Below are positions 1-7,035 of a DNA stretch of 33,878 nucleotides, in pieces. Position 1 is the first letter of the stretch; each line of letters begins with the position of its first letter. Made by a program: the position numbers and the translations under genes. The notes beneath the pieces are model-generated. The model did not search any database and was not told the origin of the DNA. It worked only from the letters and a program-made list of their open reading frames with translations. The stretch is from Pseudomonadota bacterium (GTDB taxonomy: Bacteria > Pseudomonadota > Alphaproteobacteria > Rhizobiales > Devosiaceae): contig JAEZHZ010000042.1 of the NCBI GenBank assembly GCA_023436745.1, positions 1 to 33,878 of the forward strand, given 5' to 3'.

Positions 1-2
1 TT

Positions 3-36
3 TTGGGCCTTGCGATGCCATGTTGGGCCTTGAGAT
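3..36. repeat. 20-bp-period imperfect tandem duplication at the helicase start
   Basis: The segment TTGGGCCTTGCGAT at 3-16 recurs as TTGGGCCTTGAGAT at 23-36, exactly 20 bases later, with one mismatch. It covers both candidate ATG codons of the helicase gene (20 and 41), so a short duplication may have created the second start. The left copy begins at the edge of the window, so the number of copies is unknown. Confidence 0.6.
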
Positions 37-40
37 TCGT

Positions 41-2395
41 ATGGCAGATCAAGCACAAAAATCGCAGGCCCAAAACCTTGGCGGCATCGCCGCCCGCGCG
101 ATGCAGGCCGTCCGGGGCCCCGCCTCCTTCGCCTATCTGGATGCGCTGAACCCTGAGCAGCGGCTCGCGGTCGAAACGCTGGACGGACCGGTGCTGGTGC
201 TGGCGGGCGCGGGCACCGGCAAGACCCGGGTGCTGACGACCCGCATCGCCCATATCCTCAACCTCGGCAAAGCCCATCCCTCGCAGATCCTTGCGGTGAC
301 CTTCACCAACAAGGCTGCGCGCGAGATGAAGGAGCGCATCGGCAAGCTCGTGGGCTCCACCGTCGAGGGCATGCCGTGGCTGGGCACGTTCCACTCGATA
401 GGCGCGCGCATCCTGCGCCGCCACGCCGAGCTCGCCGACCTGAAATCCGACTTCACGATCCTTGATACCGACGACCAGATCCGGCTGATCAAGCAGTTGC
501 TCGACGCCGAGAACATCGACGAGAAGCGCTGGCCGGCCCGGCAGTTCGCCAACATGCTGGACACGTGGAAAAACCGGGGCCTGCTGCCCAGGGATGTGTT
601 GGCAGCCGAGGGCAGCAGCTTCGCCAATGGCAAGGGCACCCGGCTATACGCCGACTACCAGCAGCGGCTGAAGGTGCTGAACGCCGCCGATTTCGGCGAC
701 CTGCTGCTTGAGAACATCAGGATCTTCCGCGAGTACCCGGACGTCCTCGCGGACTACCATCGCCGCTTCAAGTATATGCTGGTGGACGAATACCAGGACA
801 GCAACGTCGCCCAATACCTGTGGCTGCGGCTGCTGGCGCAGGGCAAGCCGGCGAGCGAGGCCAACATCTGCGTCGTGGGCGACGATGACCAGTCGATCTA
901 TGGCTGGCGCGGCGCCGAGGTCGACAACATCCTGCGCTTCGAGAAGGATTTCCCCGGCGCAAAGGTGATCAAGCTCGAGCGCAACTATCGCTCGACCTCG
1001 AACATCCTCAAGGCTGCCTCGACCCTGATCGCCCACAATGAGAGCCGCCTCGGCAAGACCCTGCAGACGGATGTCGGCGAGGCAGGCGAGAAGCTTACCG
1101 TCACCTCGGTATGGGACAGCGAGGAAGAAGCCCGCCAGATCGGTGAGGAGATCGAGCAATACCAGCGCCAGGGTGAAGCACTGAACTCGATGGCGATCCT
1201 GGTGCGGGCATCGCACCAGATGCGCGAACTGGAAGAGCGGTTCATCACCCTTGGGCTCAACTATCGCGTCATCGGCGGTCCGCGCTTCTATGAGCGCAAG
1301 GAGATCCGTGACGCCATTGCCTACCTGCGCGTGGTCGCCAATCCGGCCGACAGCCTCAGCTTCGAGCGCATCGTCAACGTGCCCAAGCGCGGTCTCGGCG
1401 ACAGCACCGTGCAGATGCTGCACAACGCTGCGCGCGCGGCGAACACCAGCCTGGTCTCCGCGACCCGCATGCTGCTCGAGACCGAAGAGCTCAAGCCCAA
1501 GCAGCGCACCACACTGCGCGAACTGCTGGCGCAGTTCGATGACTGGTCGGCGCGGCTCCAGGGCCTGCCCCACTATGAACTCGCCGAACAACTGCTGGAT
1601 GAAAGCGGCTACACGGCGATGTGGCAGGCGGACAAATCCCCGGATTCTCCCGGCCGGCTGGAGAACCTCAAGGAACTCGTGCGCTCGATGGAGGAGTTCG
1701 AGACCCTTGGCGGCTTTCTCGAACACATTTCGCTGGTGATGGATCGCGACACGGTTGAGGCCGAGGACGCCGTTACCATCATGACCCTGCACTCCGCCAA
1801 GGGACTGGAGTACGACACGGTTTTCCTTCCCGGCTGGGAGGAAGGCCTGTTTCCATCCCAGCGTACCATGGATGAACTGGGTCGCGCGGGCCTCGAGGAG
1901 GAGCGGCGGCTCGCCTATGTCGGCATCACCCGCGGCAAGCGGCGGGTGCGGGTCTCCATGGCCCAGAACCGGCGCATCCATGGGCTGTGGCAATCCGCCC
2001 TGCCCTCGCGCTTCGTCGATGAATTGCCCGCGGATGTGGTCGAGGTGAAGGACACGGGCTCCGGATACGGCGGCTATACCTATGGCGGCGGCGCCGCGGG
2101 GCGCTTCAATCAGGCCGACCCCTTCGAGAGCGTCTACAACACGCCGGGCTGGCAGCGGGCCAAGGCACAGCAGGCGAGCCGCAAAGGCGGCGGTCCGCTC
2201 ACGATTGACGGCGAGCTGGTAGCCCGTTCCGTCGACATCGGCAGCGACCGCTCATCCTACGAAGCCGGGCAGCGGGTGTTTCACCTGAAGTTCGGATACG
2301 GCGAGATCAGCGCGATCGAGGGCAACAAGCTGACCATCGACTTCGACAAGGCGGGGCGCAAGAAGGTCCTCGAGAGCTTCGTCAGCAAGGCGTGA
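41..2395 (+). CDS. uvrD: UvrD/PcrA-type superfamily 1 DNA helicase
   Basis: ATP-dependent 3'-5' DNA helicase of the UvrD/Rep/PcrA family, acting in nucleotide excision repair, mismatch repair and removal of proteins from DNA. All SF1A motifs are visible. Counting from the upstream ATG at 20 they are: Walker A AGAGTGKT (about 62-69), DEYQD Walker B (256-260), motif III GDDDQSIYGWRGA (287-299), the LERNYRST motif, TLHSAKGLEYD and the motif VI stretch LAYVGITRGKRR. The C-terminus (FGYGEISAIEGNKLTIDF) resembles the Tudor-like RNA-polymerase-binding end of PcrA/UvrD. The length of 784 residues fits the family. The start is uncertain: ATG at 41 has only a weak GAG upstream, and ATG at 20 has no ribosome site. 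Both lie in a 20-bp tandem duplication. It could equally be named pcrA. Confidence 0.93.
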   Translation: MADQAQKSQAQNLGGIAARAMQAVRGPASFAYLDALNPEQRLAVETLDGPVLVLAGAGTGKTRVLTTRIAHILNLGKAHPSQILAVTFTNKAAREMKERIGKLVGSTVEGMPWLGTFHSIGARILRRHAELADLKSDFTILDTDDQIRLIKQLLDAENIDEKRWPARQFANMLDTWKNRGLLPRDVLAAEGSSFANGKGTRLYADYQQRLKVLNAADFGDLLLENIRIFREYPDVLADYHRRFKYMLVDEYQDSNVAQYLWLRLLAQGKPASEANICVVGDDDQSIYGWRGAEVDNILRFEKDFPGAKVIKLERNYRSTSNILKAASTLIAHNESRLGKTLQTDVGEAGEKLTVTSVWDSEEEARQIGEEIEQYQRQGEALNSMAILVRASHQMRELEERFITLGLNYRVIGGPRFYERKEIRDAIAYLRVVANPADSLSFERIVNVPKRGLGDSTVQMLHNAARAANTSLVSATRMLLETEELKPKQRTTLRELLAQFDDWSARLQGLPHYELAEQLLDESGYTAMWQADKSPDSPGRLENLKELVRSMEEFETLGGFLEHISLVMDRDTVEAEDAVTIMTLHSAKGLEYDTVFLPGWEEGLFPSQRTMDELGRAGLEEERRLAYVGITRGKRRVRVSMAQNRRIHGLWQSALPSRFVDELPADVVEVKDTGSGYGGYTYGGGAAGRFNQADPFESVYNTPGWQRAKAQQASRKGGGPLTIDGELVARSVDIGSDRSSYEAGQRVFHLKFGYGEISAIEGNKLTIDFDKAGRKKVLESFVSKA

Positions 2396-2488
2396 GCAGG
2401 CGGCGCGACGCCACCCGCTCCGCGGCGCCGGCCTTACAATAGCCCGAAGCGCAGCTACCCTTCCCCTGCACACACAGGGAAGCCGTCC

Positions 2489-2806
2489 ATGATCATCTCG
2501 ACAACCCCCACGCTCGAAGGCCGGCCGGTCCGCGAGTATCTGGGCCTCGTCACCGGCGAAGTGATCGTCGGCGCCAACATCTTCAAGGACCTGTTCGCCG
2601 GCATACGCGACATCGTCGGTGGACGCGCCGGCGCCTATGAGGGCACCCTGCGCGACGCGCGGCGCCAAGCCTACAATGAACTGGAGAACGAGGCACAGCG
2701 TATCGGAGCCGATGCCGTCGTCGGGGTCGATCTCGACTACGAGGTGGTCGGCGAGCAGGGATCCATGCTGATGGTCTCGGTCACGGGAACGGCCGTCCGG
2801 CTGTAG
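2489..2806 (+). CDS. YbjQ/UPF0145 family protein
   Basis: Small soluble protein of 105 residues, the usual length for the YbjQ (UPF0145) family. The hallmarks are the N-terminal strand IISTTPTLEGRPV, then YLGLVTGEVIVGANIFKDLF, a central helix around NELENEAQRIGADAVVGVDLDYEV and a final strand VTGTAVRL. The family forms oligomeric beta-barrel-like rings and is sometimes called a heavy-metal-binding domain, but no biochemical role is firmly established. The start has a GGGAA ribosome site six bases upstream. That site is the right arm of a possible hairpin, CTTCCC (2460-2465) with GGGAAG (2477-2482). It lies 93 bases after the helicase with no visible functional tie to it. Confidence 0.85.
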   Translation: MIISTTPTLEGRPVREYLGLVTGEVIVGANIFKDLFAGIRDIVGGRAGAYEGTLRDARRQAYNELENEAQRIGADAVVGVDLDYEVVGEQGSMLMVSVTGTAVRL

Positions 2807-2815
2807 TCGGCCAGC

Positions 2816-3106
2816 CTAGAGGCCGATGCCGCCGAGCGGTTCCGTCTCGAACTGCTCGGAGAAGCCGGCGATCAGCGGCATCGCCTTGTTGATGGTCTGC
2901 CGCACCGCGGGGATTTCGAGCGAAGCAGCGTGCTGTTCCTTGCTGTCCCACACTTCGGTGATCCAGATGCCGTCGTCGCTGGCCGGATCACGGGCGATCA
3001 CGTAGCTGCGGCATCCGGGCATGGCCGTGCTGCCGTCGAGCATGATGGCCAGCAACTCTTCTCGCTTGCCAGGCGCAGCAAGCATGCGTCCGATCAGTCC
3101 ATACAT
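2816..3106 (-). CDS. ABM-domain monooxygenase-like protein
   Basis: A 96-residue ferredoxin-like alpha/beta protein of the antibiotic biosynthesis monooxygenase (ABM, YgiN/quinol monooxygenase-like) superfamily. Visible traits are the first strand MYGLIGRMLAAPGKREEL, the central AMPGCRSYVIARDPASDD, the strand IWITEVWDSKEQHAASL and the C-terminal helix-strand around INKAMPLIAGF. Such proteins act as dimers on quinol-like or polyketide substrates without cofactor, but the substrate cannot be read from the sequence. I place the start at 3106, where GAGGAAG stands eight bases upstream; a longer frame to 3163 would begin upstream of this ribosome site. It is divergent from prmA and convergent with the YbjQ gene. 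Confidence 0.75.
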   Translation of the reverse strand: MYGLIGRMLAAPGKREELLAIMLDGSTAMPGCRSYVIARDPASDDGIWITEVWDSKEQHAASLEIPAVRQTINKAMPLIAGFSEQFETEPLGGIGL

Positions 3107-3154
3107 CCGGTTCTTCCTCACTGGGGGAGCGCCGAGATTGACCTCGGAAGGCGA

Positions 3155-3174
3155 TTGGCGCAACTAGGCGCCAA
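3155..3174 (+). promoter_or_regulatory. inverted repeat in the prmA leader
   Basis: TTGGCGC (3155-3161) and GCGCCAA (3168-3174) form a perfect 7-bp inverted repeat around AACTAG, ending four bases before the prmA ribosome site (AAGGA, 3178-3182). It could be an RNA hairpin in the leader or an operator serving either divergent gene. No factor is recognised. Confidence 0.4.
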
Positions 3175-3189
3175 CTCAAGGAAGTGCCC

Positions 3190-4059
3190 ATGCCCGTAGA
3201 CCAGGTTTCCGTACCCCTCACCAAGGATCAGGCCTATGCGCTGGTCGACGCCGTCATGGAGCGGGACGACCTGGCCCTCACCGCTTCGGCCCATGAGGAC
3301 GAGTCGACCGGCGAATGGGTGTTCGAGGCGACCTGCGACAGCCCGCCGGACCTCGACGCATTCCGCGCTCTTGCGAGCCAGACTCTTGGCGCGGACCTGG
3401 AGTTCGCCGTCGAGCCGATCGATCCCGAGGTGAACTGGGTCGCCCGTTCGCTGGAAGGGCTGGCTCCGGTCGCCGCGGGTGGATTCTACGTCTACGGCAG
3501 CCATCACGAGGGCCCCGTGCCCCGCGGCCTGACGCCGATGCGCATCGATGCGGCACTGGCCTTCGGCACCGGCCACCACGAAACGACCACCGGATGCCTC
3601 GAAGCCATCGACATGGTGCTGAAGCGCCGTCGCCCACGGGCGATGCTGGACGTAGGCACCGGCACCGGCGTGCTGGCGATCGCGCTCGCCAAGCGCACGC
3701 GCACCGCGGTCCTTGCCACCGACATCGACCCGGTGGCCGTGCGGACCGCTGCCGAGAATGCAGAGTTCAACGGTGTCGGGAAGCTGGTCTATGCCATCGA
3801 GGCTACCGGGCTCAGCCACCAGACCATCACCCGCAATGCGCCCTACGACCTGATCGTCGCCAACATCCTCGCCGGCCCGCTGGTGGCACTCGCACCGGCC
3901 ATGGCGAGGATCACGGAACGGGGCACGAACGTGATCCTGTCGGGCATTCTCGAACACCAAGCGCGTGGCGTGATCAATGCCTACGGACGGCAGGGCATGG
4001 TGCTGCTGCAGAAGCTGCAGCGCAAGGACTGGTCTACGCTCATCCTCGAGCAACGCTGA
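3190..4059 (+). CDS. prmA: ribosomal protein L11 methyltransferase
   Basis: S-adenosylmethionine-dependent methyltransferase that trimethylates ribosomal protein L11 in the cytoplasm. The N-terminal 90 residues form the substrate-recognition part; the Rossmann methyltransferase domain follows, with AFGTGHHETT (124-133), the SAM-binding loop LDVGTGTG (153-160), the acidic ATDIDPVAV and the catalytic-region motif VANILAGPL. The length of 289 residues is normal. An in-frame GTG at 3184 would add two residues, but AAGGA at 3178-3182 is ideally spaced (seven bases) for the ATG at 3190. The gene has no U-rich terminator on its own strand; the hairpin just downstream (4075-4098) is oriented for the opposite strand. 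Confidence 0.93.
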   Translation: MPVDQVSVPLTKDQAYALVDAVMERDDLALTASAHEDESTGEWVFEATCDSPPDLDAFRALASQTLGADLEFAVEPIDPEVNWVARSLEGLAPVAAGGFYVYGSHHEGPVPRGLTPMRIDAALAFGTGHHETTTGCLEAIDMVLKRRRPRAMLDVGTGTGVLAIALAKRTRTAVLATDIDPVAVRTAAENAEFNGVGKLVYAIEATGLSHQTITRNAPYDLIVANILAGPLVALAPAMARITERGTNVILSGILEHQARGVINAYGRQGMVLLQKLQRKDWSTLILEQR

Positions 4060-4063
4060 GCCA

Positions 4064-4098
4064 CAAAAAACGAAATCCCCGAACGGACGTTCGGGGAT
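4064..4098 (-). terminator. rho-independent terminator for the 43-residue microprotein gene
   Basis: A perfect 10-bp stem, ATCCCCGAAC (4075-4084) with GTTCGGGGAT (4089-4098) and a 4-base loop. Read on the minus strand it is followed by TTTCGTTTTTTG, as expected for an intrinsic terminator. It begins 30 bases past the stop of the minus-strand gene ending at 4129. On the plus strand it could also stop prmA readthrough, but there is no T run on that side. Confidence 0.8.
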
Positions 4099-4128
4099 CG
4101 CAAGATCATCGGCACTGATGGTGCGGTG

Positions 4129-4260
4129 CTACGGGCGCTTGGTGAACGCGCCCAGCAACTGATGCTGCATGCGGCTGGCGACCTGACGGCTCGACTCGCG
4201 GCCGCGGGCGTCGATGACGGCTCCCAGCGCATGGCGGAAATTGTTCTTGCTCTCGGGCAT
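4129..4260 (-). CDS. 43-residue basic microprotein, paralogue of its neighbour
   Basis: A very short gene starting with MPESKNNFRHALGAVIDARG and ending at TAG 4129. I do not recognise a named family. It is strongly basic and predicted helical, with no signal peptide or membrane segment. The first 24 residues share about 11 identities with the next upstream microprotein (4382-4516): the shared pattern is M, KN, FR, A, AVI, R and R. The start at 4258-4260 has GGAG six bases upstream; an in-frame ATG at 4272 is an alternative. The downstream terminator at 4064-4098, the ribosome site and the paralogy together argue for a real gene. Confidence 0.7.
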   Translation of the reverse strand: MPESKNNFRHALGAVIDARGRESSRQVASRMQHQLLGAFTKRP

Positions 4261-4338
4261 CCTGGTCTCCATTCGCGGACGGGCGGCTCGCTGCCCATCA
4301 CACAATCTGCTCTTACGCGGAACCGGCCGGCGCAGTAA

Positions 4339-4373
4339 GCGGGCTGGAGGCAACGCTGCCTTGCACAGCCCGC
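4339..4373 (-). terminator. nested stem-loop between the two microprotein genes
   Basis: GCGGGCTG (4339-4346) pairs with CAGCCCGC (4366-4373), and inside it GGCA (4349-4352) pairs with TGCC (4357-4360). It starts just past the stop of the 44-residue gene on the minus strand. No T run follows, so it may be an attenuating or protective hairpin rather than a true terminator. Confidence 0.35.
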
Positions 4374-4381
4374 AAGACGCC

Positions 4382-4516
4382 CTAGCGCTTCAGAAATTCG
4401 CGGGTCGCTGCGCCGAGATCGCGTTCGTAGCGCTCAAGGATCAGTCGGGCCTGCCTCTCGCGCCCGGCAATCACGGCATCGACCGCGCGGCGAAAGAAAT
4501 TCTTGTCCTGGCTCAT
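4382..4516 (-). CDS. 44-residue basic microprotein, paralogue of its neighbour
   Basis: Short protein beginning MSQDKNFFRRAVDAVIAGRE, rich in Arg and Glu in a pattern typical of an amphipathic helix, with no membrane segment. Family unknown to me. The ATG at 4514-4516 is preceded by AAAGGAGA, the strongest ribosome site in this part of the window; longer in-frame starts lie on the far side of that site and are rejected. It resembles the 43-residue protein downstream over its first half, so the pair looks like a local duplication. Both genes point away from the aminopeptidase gene, with whose promoter region this gene shares the 4517-4623 interval. Confidence 0.75.
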   Translation of the reverse strand: MSQDKNFFRRAVDAVIAGRERQARLILERYERDLGAATREFLKR

Positions 4517-4623
4517 CTTCGTTCTCCTTTGCGTATCACTCATGTAGGAAGCGAAGGGTGTTGGAACAGGCACAAAGCCGAAGGCCAGCCATGCCCGCAG
4601 CGCACCTCGCCAGGATCCCTGCC

Positions 4624-6447
4624 ATGACCGAGACAACCTTCCCCCCGACGCAGTTCCAGAGCTTCGAGGAGCGCTCCGACCCGACCACGGTCAAGCCGCG
4701 GCTCGCCGCGCTTCGCACCGCCATGGCAGAGGCCGGAGTCGACGCCTTCCTGATCCCCCGTGCGGACGCGCACCGCGGAGAGTCGGTGCCGCCCGGCGAG
4801 GCGCGGCTGGCCTACATCACCGGCTTCACCGGATCGGCAGGCGTGGCCGTTGTGGGGCCGCGCAGGGCGGGCCTGTTCGTCGACAGCCGCTACACGCTTC
4901 AGGCGCCGGCACAGACCGATACCAGGCTGGTGACAGTCCACGAATGGCTCCAGGGGGGATACTCCCCCGAGATCACCCGCTACGTCCCGAAGGGCGGCAA
5001 GCTCGCCTACGATCCCTGGCTACATACGCCAGGGGAGGTGCGGGACCTGACGGCAAAGCTCGATGGGCACGCAACGCTGGTGCCGCACGCCAATCTGGTG
5101 GACGCAATCTGGGCCGACCGGCCGGGACCACCGGTGTCGCAGGTGGAATTCCTCGGGCACAACCGCTCGGGGCGGGAAAGCACGGACAAGATCGCCGAGA
5201 TCCAGACAGCTCTCGCGGCGGACAAGGCAGACGCGGCGGTGCTGACCCTGCCCGAGTCGATCTGCTGGCTCTTCAACATGCGCGGGCACGACGTACCCAA
5301 CACGCCTTTCGTGCTGGGCTTCGCCGTGGTGGCGCGCCGTGGCCGACCGGTCCTCTATCTCGAGGCCGCCAAGATCACGCCGGAGATCCGGGCCGCGCTT
5401 GAAGGCATTGCCACTGTTGCCAAGTCCACCGCTCTGCTGCCGGCGCTTGCCCGGCTGGGCAAGGCGGGCAAGGCCGTGCTGCTCGACCCGGCCACCGCTC
5501 CCGAGGCGATTGCCGCGTCCCTGCGCGACGCCGGGGCTACGCTCGTCGAAAAGCGGGATCCAGTGCTGCTGCCAAAGTCGCGCAAGAACGAGGCTGAACT
5601 CGCCGGCATGCGCGAAGCCCACAAGCTCGATGGAGTGGCGCTGGCCAAGTTCCTCGCCTGGTTCGACAGCGAGGCGCCGCGTGGCCAACTGACCGAGATC
5701 GGCATAGTCACGGCGCTTGAAGCCTTTCGTCGGGAGGAGGAAACCTGCGTCGACGCAAGCTTCGACACCATCTCGGGAGCCGGGCCCAACGGCGCCATCG
5801 TCCACTATCGCGTAAGCACCAAGACCGACCGCGGGCTCGCGCCCGGCGAACTGATGCTGGTCGACAGCGGCGCACAATATCTATCCGGAACCACCGACAT
5901 TACCCGCACGCTGTTTACCGGCTCCGCCACGCCCGAGCAGCGCGACCGCTACACGCGGGTGTTGAAGGGGATGATCGCGATCTCCACCGCCCGCTTTCCC
6001 AAGGGAACGAGCGGGGCGCAACTGGACGTGCTCGCCCGCCAGTTCCTTTGGACAGACGGCATTACCTACAATCACGGCACCGGACATGGCGTGGGCGCCT
6101 ATCTCGGTGTCCACGAAGGTCCGGTCGGCATCTCTTCGCGCTACACCCTCCCGCTCGAGGCCGGAAACGTGCTCTCGAACGAACCGGGCTACTACAAGGC
6201 CGGCGAGTATGGCATTCGCATCGAGAACCTGATCGTCGTACGGGACGCCGAAGCCTTCCCGGGCTATCTCGAGTTCGAAACGCTGACCCTCGCGCCAATC
6301 GACACGCGCCTGATCGAACCCTCCCTGCTTACCGAAGCCGAGCGGCAATGGCTGAACGACTTCCACGCCAGGGTGTGGAAGGAGATCGGTCCGCAGGTGA
6401 AGGGCCCGGTCAAGGACTGGCTGAAGGGAGCTACGGCCACGATCTAG
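4624..6447 (+). CDS. pepP: Xaa-Pro aminopeptidase (aminopeptidase P, M24B)
   Basis: Metallopeptidase of the pita-bread fold that removes an N-terminal residue preceding proline. It has two creatinase-like N-terminal domains (the first with FLIPRADAHRGE and YITGFTGSAG) and the C-terminal catalytic domain. Visible dinuclear-metal ligands are in LVDSGAQY and GTTDITRT (two Asp), TYNHGTGHGVGAYLGVHEGP (His), SNEPGYYKAGEYGIRIEN (two Glu). The length of about 607 residues matches the long three-domain subgroup rather than the shorter E. coli PepP, so the symbol is approximate. ATG 4624 has AGGA eight bases upstream; ATG 4591 (AAGG upstream) and GTG 4558 are in-frame alternatives adding 11 and 22 residues. 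Confidence 0.9.
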   Translation: MTETTFPPTQFQSFEERSDPTTVKPRLAALRTAMAEAGVDAFLIPRADAHRGESVPPGEARLAYITGFTGSAGVAVVGPRRAGLFVDSRYTLQAPAQTDTRLVTVHEWLQGGYSPEITRYVPKGGKLAYDPWLHTPGEVRDLTAKLDGHATLVPHANLVDAIWADRPGPPVSQVEFLGHNRSGRESTDKIAEIQTALAADKADAAVLTLPESICWLFNMRGHDVPNTPFVLGFAVVARRGRPVLYLEAAKITPEIRAALEGIATVAKSTALLPALARLGKAGKAVLLDPATAPEAIAASLRDAGATLVEKRDPVLLPKSRKNEAELAGMREAHKLDGVALAKFLAWFDSEAPRGQLTEIGIVTALEAFRREEETCVDASFDTISGAGPNGAIVHYRVSTKTDRGLAPGELMLVDSGAQYLSGTTDITRTLFTGSATPEQRDRYTRVLKGMIAISTARFPKGTSGAQLDVLARQFLWTDGITYNHGTGHGVGAYLGVHEGPVGISSRYTLPLEAGNVLSNEPGYYKAGEYGIRIENLIVVRDAEAFPGYLEFETLTLAPIDTRLIEPSLLTEAERQWLNDFHARVWKEIGPQVKGPVKDWLKGATATI

Positions 6448-6464
6448 CGGACTGGAGCCCTACC

Positions 6465-6932
6465 CTACTGCTCTGCTTCTCCTGCCGCGTCGGCAAAGAT
6501 CTCGCTGAGGCGGTATTCGCGGCCCGGAGTAACCGATGCCATGTCATCGATTCGCCAGCCGCCGTCCTCGAATACCAGGTCGTATACCAGCTGACGCGGC
6601 TCGCCGAAATTGGTGAAGGAAACGCCCGCCGTTGCCAGATTTCCATCTTCGGCGACAGCATCGATACTGAAATCCGCGACGTCGAAATCCTGGCCATCGA
6701 TATAGGGATCGAAGCTCAGTGCACCCAGTTCGCCATCCGGCGTGATCTCGGCATCGCGATCATAGAGGGCCTGTAGCGCGGCTGAGCGGAACGGCGTCTC
6801 GTCCTCGTAGAACTCGCCCGTGAAGTAGGGCTCATAGAAGGCATCGAGCAGCGCCTCGGGCGTATCGTAGCTTTGTGCCGACGCCGGCACGACGAGGGCA
6901 ACAAGGGCAACGGCGAGAGCGAAGTGGCGCAT
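6465..6932 (-). CDS. secreted small protein, DUF3828-like
   Basis: A 155-residue protein with a clear signal peptide (MRHFALAVALVALVVPASAQ, cleavage after ASA likely). The mature part is acidic, with a helix around TPEALLDAFYEPYFTGEFY and later strands ending in the pattern VYDLVFEDGGWRIDDM. This layout is typical of DUF3828-type periplasmic proteins of the NTF2-like sort, but the assignment is by eye only and no function is known. ATG at 6932 has AGGA eight bases upstream; the in-frame GTG at 6938 is weaker. It is convergent with the aminopeptidase gene, with just 17 bases between the stops, and lies downstream of ligA on the same strand. Confidence 0.75.
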   Translation of the reverse strand: MRHFALAVALVALVVPASAQSYDTPEALLDAFYEPYFTGEFYEDETPFRSAALQALYDRDAEITPDGELGALSFDPYIDGQDFDVADFSIDAVAEDGNLATAGVSFTNFGEPRQLVYDLVFEDGGWRIDDMASVTPGREYRLSEIFADAAGEAEQ

Positions 6933-6942
6933 GATCACGGTC

Positions 6943-7035
6943 CTATGGAGCCAAGGGTCGACGGGGCAGCAGCACGCGGCGCAGCGACACTCCCGCCCCG
7001 AATGGCGGCAGAATGATGTCGTAGAACGCCCTCAC
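6943..7035 (-). CDS. possible 30-codon ORF overlapping the ligA stop
   Basis: A GTG at 7033-7035 overlaps the TGA of ligA as GTGA, and the frame runs 30 codons (start MRAFYDIILPPFGAGVSLRR) to TAG at 6943. The overlap geometry is the same as seen for coupled genes elsewhere in this window, and codon third positions are GC-rich. There is no homology I can recognise, and it could be chance in GC-rich DNA. Confidence 0.25.
   Translation of the reverse strand: MRAFYDIILPPFGAGVSLRRVLLPRRPLAP

Noticed and set aside
2401..2430. Possible terminator after the helicase gene (CGGCGC with GCGCCG)
   Set aside because: Six-bp stem with an 18-base loop and no T run; expected by chance in this GC-rich spacer.
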